Origin: Zerene cesonia
Taxonomy: Eukaryota; Arthropoda; Insecta; Lepidoptera; Pieridae
Reading direction: 5' to 3'
Assembly: GCF_012273895.1 (NCBI RefSeq)
Contig: NC_052126.1
Location: forward strand, 2,121,218-2,185,217
Length of the DNA: 64,000 bases
How positions within the stretch are numbered: the stretch's first letter is position 1; each line of letters begins with the position of its first letter. This document shows positions 27,201 to 40,287 of this stretch, one piece after another. The notes under the pieces are model-generated. The model was not told the origin of the DNA. It made no database searches and worked only from the letters and a program-made list of their open reading frames with translations. The position numbers and the translations under genes were made by a program.

Positions 27201-30200
27201 CATACACACACNNNNNNNNNNNNNNNNNNNNNNNNNNNNNNNNNNNNNNNNNNNNNNNNNNNNNNNNNNNNNNNNNNNNNNNNNNNNNNNNNNNNNNNNN
27301 NNNNNNNNNNNNNNNNNNNNNNNNNNNNNNNNNNNNNNNNNNNNNNNNNNNNNNNNNNNNNNNNNNNNNNNNNNNNNNNNNNNNNNNNNNNNNNNNNNNN
27401 NNNNNNNNNNNNNNNNNNNNNNNNNNNNNNNNNNNNNNNNNNNNNNNNNNNNNNNNNNNNNNNNNNNNNNNNNNNNNNNNNNNNNNNNNNNNNNNNNNNN
27501 NNNNNNNNNNNNNNNNNNNNNNNNNNNNNNNNNNNNNNNNNNNNNNNNNNNNNNNNNNNNNNNNNNNNNNNNNNNNNNNNNNNNNNNNNNNNNNNNNNNN
27601 NNNNNNNNNNNNNNNNNNNNNNNNNNNNNNNNNNNNNNNNNNNNNNNNNNNNNNNNNNNNNNNNNNNNNNNNNNNNNNNNNNNNNNNNNNNNNNNNNNNN
27701 NNNNNNNNNNNNNNNNNNNNNNNNNNNNNNNNNNNNNNNNNNNNNNNNNNNNNNNNNNNNNNNNNNNNNNNNNNNNNNNNNNNNNNNNNNNNNNNNNNNN
27801 NNNNNNNNNNNNNNNNNNNNNNNNNNNNNNNNNNNNNNNNNNNNNNNNNNNNNNNNNNNNNNNNNNNNNNNNNNNNNNNNNNNNNNNNNNNNNNNNNNNN
27901 NNNNNNNNNNNNNNNNNNNNNNNNNNNNNNNNNNNNNNNNNNNNNNNNNNNNNNNNNNNNNNNNNNNNNNNNNNNNNNNNNNNNNNNNNNNNNNNNNNNN
28001 NNNNNNNNNNNNNNNNNNNNNNNNNNNNNNNNNNNNNNNNNNNNNNNNNNNNNNNNNNNNNNNNNNNNNNNNNNNNNNNNNNNNNNNNNNNNNNNNNNNN
28101 NNNNNNNNNNNNNNNNNNNNNNNNNNNNNNNNNNNNNNNNNNNNNNNNNNNNNNNNNNNNNNNNNNNNNNNNNNNNNNNNNNNNNNNNNNNNNNNNNNNN
28201 NNNNNNNNNNNCACACACACACACACTATATTACATTTTAGTAGCAAAAAAATATCATATTTGATTAAATATAAAAAATAAAAATAAAAATCATTGAACT
28301 AATTATGCATTGCGTAAAATATGTACCCCAGACTCCTAATATAGCTTTCGCTGTATTTCAGGGGTTTATTAATTAATAAGATTCATCTTTAATACGAGAA
28401 ACACATTATTATAAATGAATTTTAGTATAAACAATATCACTTCTATAGCAAATAGTAATGATATTTTTCTTTGTTATGTAAAGCAGTAAAATTGACGATA
28501 AGACACGTTAGAATATAATTGAACAATACAGAGATATCATTGAATAAATATTCTTTATATAATCAAAGGCCAATTTTTTTATTATTCATGACTTGTTACG
28601 AATTTCGTAGATATATAGCGGATCTTATCTAAAAAAATCATTTTGAACCAACCTAGTAATATTAAAGTTACAAATAATAACTGATATAATTTGTTTTTTT
28701 TTTAAATACAATTGAAAAACACACTTCACACCTTGAAATAATCTCATGTATGACTTTCATTAAAATAAAAAATAAACTGCCTAATACTGGGTGTAATAAC
28801 TTGCTAACATCATTAATTGCTACAGTATCAACGCTGTCCTTTGTCAATTACATCCGAATACCAAATAGAGTACAAGATACTAAATATTCCATTTCTGTAA
28901 TACAGCTGGCTCCCCCGAGATAAGATTTCGTCTTACTCCGTATCTTTAATTTATCAATGTCAGGATAGTTCACTGTATCCGCTTGGGAATGACGTAATAC
29001 ATCAAATAAATCCCAGTGTATTTTGCTAGAATATTCGCTGATATAACAGTGACCTGTGATGATTCCCTTGGTATCGGGAATTGGGGTTTCGTAACGATAA
29101 GTATGTGGCTCTTATGAAATGGTCTGTAACAGTTGTAAGAACTAAAATATTTGCGGATCAATCTCGAAAAAATGACTCAGTGATTTCAGTGATTGTTTGA
29201 AGAAAAATATAAGGGTTTATTTCTTCTGAACAAATTCCGATCCGGCCAATGTTGATAAAGACATCCCAGGGATAGTTTACTGCGAAAGTATTAGGGCTAA
29301 TACAAAGTCCATTCCATTATTGCCATAATCTGTCAGTAAATAGATGTGATCTGGAAGAAATCAGTTGGGAGACTGACAGAATTATGGACTCTTAATTAAT
29401 AAATGTTTAAAAAAACTTTTCACCCAATCAATGCTAAGAACAGGACAACTTAACGTTATGACAGCGAAAATCATAGTTCAATATATATAAATTACGAGTC
29501 ATGTTGTTTGCCCGCGATGGACTTCTAAACTACTCAACCGATTTTAATCAAATTTACACACCATGTGCAGTTTGATCCAAATTAAATGAGAGGATTGTTT
29601 AACATGGTTCCAATTACAATAAATTCCCGGGCGGAGCCTGGACATGAAGATAGTTATATATGAATGAGATATTTTTAAGCAAGTGTTTAACCTAGGTTTA
29701 TAATTGGACTTTAATACTATTGATTTAAAACATATTTTGATTTAGCTCCTTCTTCACCGCCAATTGGAGTTCAGCTGGAACAAACCTCATCACCTGGCGA
29801 ACTCCTCGCTAGATGGCTCCCTCCCCCAACCGATACTCACAATGGATTGATACTGGGATATAGGATACGGGCAGTTCCACAGTTGATTGGAATGAAAGGT
29901 AAGATTTTGATGCTATATTTAATTGTGTTTTCTTAGACCCAGTCAATATGATGACATAAAAAAAAAAAAAATATTGTAGAAATATTTTTACATATAAATT
30001 AATTTTTTTAATACAAAAATAAATTGATATGACACGTTTATATTAATCGACCGCCTCCTTGGCACAGTGGTTAACGCGTGAGCGTATACTCGAGGGGTCC
30101 TGGGTTCAATTCCAGGTGGGGACGCACAAAAAAAAAATGTCTCGGTCTGGCAGGACACGGAAGGCTGATCACCAACTTGTCCGTAAAGAAAATCGATCAG

Positions 30201-33200
30201 TGAAACAAATGTACATCATCTGCCCCATACCCCAGTAGGGGACACGGGACTTCACTTTTATTTATATTAATCGCAACTTTTCAGAATTTATCGTTACAGA
30301 CAAGATTAGTTTTACCTTGCCCCGCAACACGCGGCGGCTCTAAAATCAGATCAAATAATTTTACCTATGATATAAATTATTTGGTCTATGTCATATTGTA
30401 TTTAATATACCTGTTCATATTGTATTAAATAAATTTGTTTATATAATAGAATCTCCAGAGAGCGGTGACAAAATAATCAAAACAACGTCCGTTTATTCTA
30501 AACAAGAAACAATAATCACTGGTCTGCTGAAAGGAGTAAGGTTTGTGACCATTACATATTTTATTTAATGTGTTCTTTTAATAAACATTTTATCTATCTA
30601 TCTATGTGTCTTTTATAATAGATGCAACATGACAATTATTGCCAATTTGTAATAATTTTGAATGTCTTTTTTCCGTTTTTATATAAATTGAGAACGAGAT
30701 TTTTTTATTATAAAAACCATTAATTACCTGAAAATTGACACATTACCAATCCTATTAATATTATAAATAAGAAAGTTTGTAAGGACGTGTTAGTGTTTGT
30801 TACTATTCCACGCAAATACTACTGAACCAATTGCAATGAAATTTGGTACGTCGACAGCTGGACAACGGGAATAACATATAGGCAACTTTTTATCCCGATA
30901 TTCCTACGGGATACGGATTTACGCGGGTGAAACCGCGGGGCGCAGCTAGTGTTACATAATTTCATCAACGATTTTAAAGAAAAGCTCACATGATTAAAGT
31001 TTTTAATACTAAAAATATTAATTACGACGTCTCATATCTACCTATTGACCCAGTTAAATAATTTCGAAATGAAAAATAATATGTTATTGACCTTTAAAGC
31101 TGAAATGTCATATTTGATGGACGTATTATGAACTGTTCGATGTTCCGTTTCTACGAATTAATTTCGTTTTATATTTCATTCATTAATGATTAAAGATTGA
31201 AACGAAACCTACTACGTTTATAATAATAGTCTTTATTTTGTATTTTACAATAGACTTCGAGTTATAATTTTATGTTTCGATAATTAATATGACTGGATAG
31301 AATATAAAGTTTTACTCATACTTGTCGAAATAATGTGGGCCAATGTTTATCTGATAATTTGACATTAGCCACGCAATTTACACGCACACAGAGGAAGTTC
31401 TTACAGCATATTACGTGTAAGAAGCAAACACATTACGCACACACGTATCTAGCAGTTGGTCCGAGTTTATAATCAAAAATTTCGAAAGGGTTTTTATAAA
31501 ACGAATACTCGAAAGGGTTTAATATAGAGGCCGAGCCATCTTTGCTACGAATCGAGACAGCTTGCAACAGATAATCAGCTAACATTACCATGCGATAACT
31601 ACTGTTTTTCGTTTAGTGAGTGAGGCTATAGGCTCTTCCTTCCTTCCTATTTTTCCTTACTCTATCCAGTCCTTTCCTTTATTCACCTCGTCAATGACAA
31701 TGGGTGGTGGCAGCGCTAACCGGTGACCTACCTACCTACCAGCTCCTTCGCCAATGATGATAATGACGACTAAAGACAATTGTCACATCATGAATTAATA
31801 TATTTTTCGATTAGTTTTTTTTAATCTTATGATGCTGGTGATCAAATTTTTTTCTATTAATTAAAAATTTCTTATTTATTAAGTACTAGTTGCGCCCAGC
31901 GGTTTCACCCGCGTAAGTCCGTATCCCGTTAGAATATCGGAATAAAAGGTTGCCTATAGGCAACCTTTTATTCCGATATTCCGATAACATATATGTTATT
32001 CCAGTTGTCCAGCTGTCTACGTACCAAATTTCATTGCAATCGGTTCAGTAGTTTATGCGTGAAAGAGGAGCAAACACACACACATCCTTACAAACTTTCA
32101 CATTTATACTATTAGTAGGATTTGAATGCTATAAAACTAAAATTTAATTTAAATATATTTCCTTAAAAATGTTTTTCTCTATATGAATATACTTAAATAG
32201 AAACAAATTGTTTAACTATATAATTGCTTTCCTAAGGTACGCGATATCAGTAGCAGCTTTCAATAGCGCTGGAAATGGACCCTTTTCGATTCCTCTATTT
32301 GAAGATACAAGGGAGGGAGGTAAGTATTTCATATCTATTTATTATTATTGATATCTTGTAAAAGTTTGTAATACTATAAAACTTTTGTAGATATATACAT
32401 GCTACCGTTAAAACCCGTAAGAACGCGTTTTCCCTAGATAGAACTAGTGGTAACTAAATGCCATTGTTGATGAAATTTTTAAGAACATTACATAGATACT
32501 GACACAAAAATCAAAATTTAATGTAAGAAATATCATTATTCTTTTCTTATTACCTTATATATTATAGATTTTCTTAAAATTAATCCTTGAATTCAAGCGA
32601 AACCATAATTTTAATATTGTTATTATATTATCTTCTATTTGTCATTTTTGAAGCGTACCTCTGAATTACAAAAATGATATCTTACGGTATAACTGATGCG
32701 CTTTGAAGTATATAAATTAAGGTTGTTTTTGCAATAAAACATGTTGCAAATTGGGATTTCATGTGTAATGAATGAGCGTTAATTTTACCTCCGTTGTACG
32801 TAAAATATAACGAAAATGTACCTACTGTTTTTTATTAATTCCGTGATCAGAGTTTCATGTGAAATACATATTTTAACTTGTAATTTTTTCATAATGCTCC
32901 TGTGTTAATAAGGATGTCTTCTTCTAATTAAATGCAGCAAATTCAAGAATATTAATTAAAAAAATAAACCAGCCATCGCCCCTCATTAGGGGTTCATTCG
33001 TTTAACTGCCTTTGTAAAAGTGGCCGAAACACTTTAAGAAGTTAAACGAATTTAAAATTATAATATAAAATTTGACTACACTAATATTATAAAAAGGAAA
33101 CTTTTGTATTTGGTATGTTCGTAACGTTATGAAGTATATAAATTTTTCACGGAAAAACCACGGGACTAATTTTTAAAAATTCGTTCACCATGAGAAAGCT

Positions 33201-36200
33201 GAAATTTTACTGAGTGACATAGGCTATATAAGTGCCATGAACAAGGCTAACAAGGGCGAACTAGGCAAACAGCTAATAATCAATATGGTTATTGGTTAAT
33301 TCATATATAGATATGTTTAATAAAAAGTCGTAGGTTCAAAACTTTAAAGAGTTTATAAATAAAACGCTGTAATACATTCCACTGCGATATTAAAAAAGTC
33401 GCCCACAAGTTAGCGTATAACTTTTACGTAGGCACAAGGTGTTGCAACTAATGACCTACTTGCAAAATGAACTAAATATCTCACGGACCCGCATATCTGG
33501 GCCAATATACTTGAATATCGAAAAGCGAGCATTATACACTGGTGTTATTTTTGTCTTTTAGCTCTTATTAGCGATCCGCTCATACAAATATAGCCTACTA
33601 GCTGCGCCCCGCGGTTTCACCCGCGTAAGTCCGTATCCCGTAGGAATATCGGGATAAAAAGTTGCCTATATGTTATTCCAGTTGTCCAACTATCTACGTA
33701 CAAAATTTCACTGCAATCGGTTCAGTAGTTTTTGCGTGAAAGAGCAACAAACGCACACACATCCTTACAAACTTTTGCATTTATAATACTAGTAGCATAG
33801 AACTCAGGGATAACATACATATCCCAGAGTGGAAGAATTTTTGAATACGGTAGACTAGTTGTTGAGATAAACGTGCTCAAACAAACAAGAAAACTCTTTA
33901 CCTCTATATATTGTTAATATAAATAGTATTAGATACAGATATATAAATCGTTAGTCGAAATAACATAAAAACTCAACAGTAATCACGCCCAGTCGTTGTT
34001 TTAGCAAACATCCTCAATTTAAATTGCTTTTCACCTTTTTAATATTAATTTTTCGTTTCAGTTGAAACATAATTAACGCCCACTGTTCAAACTTCGAGCT
34101 TTTGTGAGCTTAATCTGTACATTAAGTGTCTTTTTAATTTTTCCTTTATTGTAATATCTAGAGAGGTGTTTTTAATTAGTTTTCGCGGGATATTAAGATT
34201 ACTTTAAGACACAAAAGAGTTTGTAATTAAAATAAGCTACGTTTATTTTTTATATGTTTTTATGCTCAAGTGTATTTTTCTGTGAAACACACACACAATA
34301 CATACATGATCCAGCCAGTGATCTTTCACATATTTCTTTAGTCGAATCTGGTCTAATAAAACTCCATACAATTGCTATGTCTTCACGCAGTGTAAACCTA
34401 ATAAATAAAATAAAAAAATTGGAGTGCGAATCAGACTCGCAACACTAAGAGTTTCCAAAAATTAAGCTGAATAGTAACAAAATCTTCAAACTTTTGCTTA
34501 ACCTTGATTTTATATTATTTGTTGTTAAAACAACAACAATAACGCATAATCTCTGAAAATTTGAGCTGTTTAACTATCATGTTTAATGAGGTACAACCTG
34601 CTGACTTGAATATTTTAAGTAAATATGTATTCAGTCTTACAAATTTAAAATATGATCCACTAATGTTAAGTAGGTGCGTTTGAAAACAAGCCATGAAAAT
34701 AAAAAAAATCGAAAAGTTGAAATGTGTTTTTCTACTGGTTTTTAATCGAGTTGATTACAAAAATAATACAACAGGAGTTTGAAAAAGATCTACTGTCTTA
34801 TATCAATACCTTTGTATTGTGGAGGAATTCATTAGACTGCCGTAGTAACTATAAGGAATAAATCTCACTCATTATAAATGTATCGCATTAAAACTGTATA
34901 CATGAACAAAAAACTATGTTATCTAAGTTTTGGCTATATATACTCTCTACATTTCCAATCTTGCCTTTTCTGCAACTACCTGCAAAAAATTCGGTTAAAG
35001 GATACCCAATATATACCATTTTCCTTTCACTATATGTTTAAATAATACTATATGTTTAAATAATAATTTCAGCAACTACCGGTCTGATTTATAATTCTTT
35101 CAGTGTTAGATAGCCCATTTATTGAGGAAAGCTGTAGGGTAGCTATACATGAACCACGGTTGAAGGGATAAGACCGCGCAAAAAAATTGTACTCTTTTTT
35201 ATACAAATGGATCATAAACATAAATATTCCCATAGCTCCCGAAGAAGGTCCGACATCAGTAGAATGTGGGGGGGTGACGTCAACAGCGCTGCGCGTGAGT
35301 TGGCAGCCAATACCCCACCACAAACAGGCCGGCTCTCTCGTTGGTTACACCGTGCTGTATGCTGCACAGGGTAATTTATTTCTTTCTTATTTTGGGTAAA
35401 ATAGTTATAAATAATGAAACAATATGTTGCGGAATTGGTGGCAGCAATTAACATGTTTCTGGAAGCTATGTGTGTTGCAGAGTTGACAGCGCATCTTGAA
35501 AGGTTCTCGCCCGAGGACCGATAACGTATCGTTTAGTTTTCAGTTTGTAGCAACATTTTTGTCGGTCAACTGTTGCAACACAACAAATGTTTACCATGAA
35601 AAATAATTTTATATTAAAATAAGCAAGACAATATAATGTACAAATACACCACGTTATCCACTAAAGTTACTTTAAACCCTCAAAAATATTAAATGAATTT
35701 GGTCTTAATTACAAAAAGAAAGCTATAGTTAATATACATCAATATGAATTAATATGTATTTAAATAAAAGTAAGGTGCAATAATGTATTAAGTCAATTTA
35801 ATTAATGAATTATGACAATTTAGAAGCCCTCAATTTCAACAATAACTATAGACAATACCTTAATCTCAAAATATACGGTTCTTATTATCATATATCTTTC
35901 GACACTATTTTATTATTTTTCAATATAACAATTTCTAACAGGTCGTCAATGGCTCAACGCCAGCACACCAGTCACAGAAGTGCGCTTGCAAGGGCTGAAT
36001 AAGTATACAAATTACACAGTTAAAGTAGCTGGATTTTCCAATTACGGCGTTGGACCGTACTCATTTCCTATCGTGTGTTCCACTTTGCAGGATGGTAAGA
36101 GTTTTGTTCAGTTTTTGTGTATGGGTTTTATAAGAATATATTATGTTATATATATATATATATAGTCAATTATTATAAATATAGTAATAGGAATGTACTG

Positions 36201-39200
36201 TTTAATAACGAACAAAGAATGCGGTGGAATTGATAACCCTTTATTTCAAATTGAAATTTGTTTTAAAATAATATTCAACTATATTCTTATTTTAAATTAG
36301 TGTTTTATTGATTTGTGATTAATAACGACGATTAGGAATGAATCTTAAATAAGAATTAAGGAATGTAAATGATGTTAACCTTAAAATATCATAATTTCGT
36401 TGCCGACATACTCATATCTATAATTCAATTTATAAATGAGAGATATTATCTCAAAGAAAGACCTTTATTGAGTGATTTTCCGTTCTCCGTACAATGTTTA
36501 TTACTTCGTCGTAAAATTGTAGTCGAAAATTTATGATCGATAACTTTTGCTTCAGTTTTAACACTTCTAACTTCGACTATCCACCGTATCGAGACTTCCT
36601 AAGATCGAAAAAATAAACAATATTTGCTTAATATAATTAGCATATCCGTCTCATGCACACCTGTGGACTAGTCACCTAAAATAAAACAAATTTTTAGTAC
36701 CAGAAGCGCCAGCAGAAATCAAACTTCTTTCTCAATCATCAACAACACTGCTAGTCAGTTGGAAGCGACCGAAACAACCAAACGGGAAGTTGCTCCATTA
36801 TACCGTTTATTGCAAATCCAGCGCAAGGTGAGTTGATTTAAGATTCTATTTCCTTTATTTATAAACACGTTATATTTAGTCGGTTGTTGACTGGGTTTGT
36901 TTTGACGCTACCTATAAATGCGTTTTTGTGATCTAGTTCGTTTAATTTTGGAATAGATAAGTCTAGACTAGCATAATTGAATTATAGAAATTTATATTTA
37001 TTTACTCTTAAGCATGATTATAGGTTTCTGATACCAAACCCTTACTATCACTACACCACGGGGTTTATTTTTAATAGATAGTGATTCAAGAGGAAGGTTT
37101 ATATGTATGTACATATAAACTACTCCGAATTTAACGCGTGCGAAGCCGCGGGCAAAACCAGTAACATTATAAGTGCCTAAGTGTGTTTGTTTGTCTCTCT
37201 TTCACGCCGAGACGAAGGGATTTTATGCTATGTTATATGTTTGGAAAGAAAGGCTAGTGGGCTTCTTACCGCTATGAAATTTCTAATTCCCTTCAAAAAA
37301 TCCTTTTACCACGCGGGCGAAGACGTGAGCGTAAAGCTAGTAATACATAAGTATTAGTTTCAATTAAATATTGTAAGTCATTCCAATAATAAATGCAATA
37401 ACGATACAATTTTGGCCTATTCATTTCAGTTATTCAGCTAAAGAAATCTTTTACTTTTACCTATGTAACAATTGAACTACGGGTTATATATTATGTGCGT
37501 TTGTATAATCTCGTTATTTCGACGTTAAAATATCTCATTATACCGACTTAATTATTGCGAAGCCTGCTGAAATTTTGATATCGAGTAAGTAGTTTAGAGG
37601 ATTACTTTTAATTAAAAGCTTATTTAAATGTTACTCCTGAAATCTAAGTTAGTGACCTTTAACCGGTAAACTTCTTAGAAAATTTAACAAGGATTTTCGC
37701 GGCTACGATGAGTTATTCTATAGATAACATATTATTATACTGTTATACATATAATTTTATTCAGGCATTTAGGATTTATGAGATGGCACTGATATCACTA
37801 AAATTTTATTTTGTAATAATATTTTCTTAGTCAAGCACCAGTTAAACAGTTAAAATATGATAAATATTGTTTGCACCTTGGATTTTCAACTGTTCGCATC
37901 TTCCACTGTTGATTCTTTATAACTCCGCGATTAAAAAAAGTAAAAAAAAATATTACTATACTACCATTAACATAAGGTGTATATTTATTTAGCAACGACG
38001 GACCCGAATCTCAAAGAGTGGACGCGCAAGAGTCAACATATGAAGAGACTCAAGCCCTCGAACTGAAGGGACTTCAAGAGGGCAAGCAATACGATGTATG
38101 GGTGACAGCCAGCACTGTTATAGGCGAAGGGCCAGAAAGCAGAAGAGTTACTGATGCTCCTCAGCAAAGAGGTATTATAATCTTGTACCTACTGCTTTAT
38201 ACATCTATACTAATATTATAAAGCTGAAGAGTTTGTTTGTTCAGCTAAACGCGTTAATCTCAGGACGTGCTGATCCGATTTGAAAAATTCAGTCAGTTTT
38301 AGATTGCCCATTAATTGATGAAGGCTTTAGGCTATAAAACATCAATGACGTGAGTAAGACCGCAAGTCAAGGTCTCAAGGTATTTCCATCACTCATTTCA
38401 TTTGATACATTTTTTGACTTCAAAGTGTTATAGACAGCTTCGTTCACTTTTATATTATTAGTCTATTCAAAATTTTCTTTAAAAATGTATTGGTTCACAC
38501 GTAATTGTTTTCAGGACGAACCTAGTATAGGTCGATTTTCGTACATAAGGGATACATATTAATGTATGTGCGTTTGTTATTTGAACTGCGCTTTCTCAAG
38601 CATATATTGTTGCAACCACAAACCGATGACACAACCACTCCTGTATGCTATGCTAGCTTTGTTGTACTTGAAAGACAGACAAAGCGGTTGAATCATTGTA
38701 ACACTTTATAGATAACTAGAATACTAAGAACATTCTAGAAATACGAGTCTTAATATGTTAAAATCTGAGTTTCCTATTTTCTCTTCTTTATTTTTGTATA
38801 TAAACGCATATTCATATACATATTTGTATAACAATCGATTCATCTCGAAAAATTGTGACTATGTATGAGTAATAAACACAAAAAACAGTCGAATTGATAA
38901 CCTCCTTTTTTGAAGAAGTTGACAGTTAAAGAAAAAAAACCAAAAATATTTGAGAGCATTGGTTAAATTAATTTTGGTTTTTAACATTATGGTTTTGTTT
39001 ATCGCGATTACCGTACCGATTATATATTTAACTAATATTTTTAAGTTCCTCGCGTTAAATTTTTTATTAAACTGAGTTGCCATTTACTCGAAGACACTTA
39101 AGAAACTTTCCAGGAACTGCTTATTATCTAAGCCACGTGAAATTTATGTCCCTAATGATTTAAACTTCTTTCGAGCTCGCTATGGTTTAAACGCAGTTTC

Positions 39201-40256
39201 TATTTAATTAATGATGTGTTTATTAGTTCATGATATGGTTTTTAATTAATGATACCATATTACATACTATTTTAATTTAAGAATGTTAACCGCTAATTTA
39301 TAAGTTGGCTTAAATATATTAAAATCATACTTCACACTAATATAACTGCTGACTGGGGTGATAGGATACTTTTTATCCCGATTTAATGCTCCCTTGCGGT
39401 AAAACAGGAATCCTGATTTATATCACATTGAGTGTTTATACACCAAAATTTCGTTTTCAAATGTGTGTTATTAAACATAAGTATCGTCTTATAATAATTT
39501 TCCGAGTTTTCTTCTCCTCACGCCTTATTTTTTGCTCACCCACCTCCCTTAAATATCTCTTCCTACGCATTGCATATGGAGTGGAAGAGATGCTTAGCGA
39601 TAAGACCGTCAGCTGTACATGTTTTTTTTTTTATTGCATTTTCTTTCTGTATTTCTCTATCTTCTGTCTGTGTAATAAAGTATAAAATAAAGAAATAAAT
39701 AAGTGGAATGAAACGAAAATATAAAATATACAATTACCATGCGCATCAAATTTCATGTGTGTGTATAATTGATAATGATTAACTACCTGGGACAAGTAAA
39801 CTTTAGAACGACTGCTTTATTTCTGGCTGTTTACGATTTAGTTTCCTTTAAACAAAAGGTGTATAAATCTGTAAAAAACCCGTAACTATCTTACGGATTG
39901 TCTGTGATTTTTCTCCTTCCCATTTTCTTTATGACATATTCCTGGTCCTTTCTGGTTCGCAAAACCCGTAACACTATGATACCAACATCGATAATGGACA
40001 GTGCATTTACTTTACCATCAGGCGAAGCGTCCAATAACACAAACAAATCTCTGCGTCTATTGCTTTAGTCGTAGCCGGTGTGGCATCGCTCGGTGGTGAG
40101 GTGGTGGTACCAGTGCGAGGCTCGCTGGTGCTCTCGTGTCGGAGCGTGGGGGTGCCACCGCCGCGCACCGTGTGGTACCACAACCATTATATCATCACCC
40201 ACCATCCGAGATATACGAGGAATAAGGACGACAGCTTACTTATAAAAAGTGAGTAG

Positions 40257-40287
<31 letters not shown>

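Noticed and set aside
27136..28281. Apparent long open frames across N runs (also 40284-41404)
   Set aside because: Created by reading N as open sequence; not evidence of coding.
35187..35235. Extension of the FN3 first exon upstream to a local ATG at 35187
   Set aside because: The catag acceptor at 35235 and the phase with the preceding exon fix the start at 35236; upstream codons do not fit an FN3 domain.
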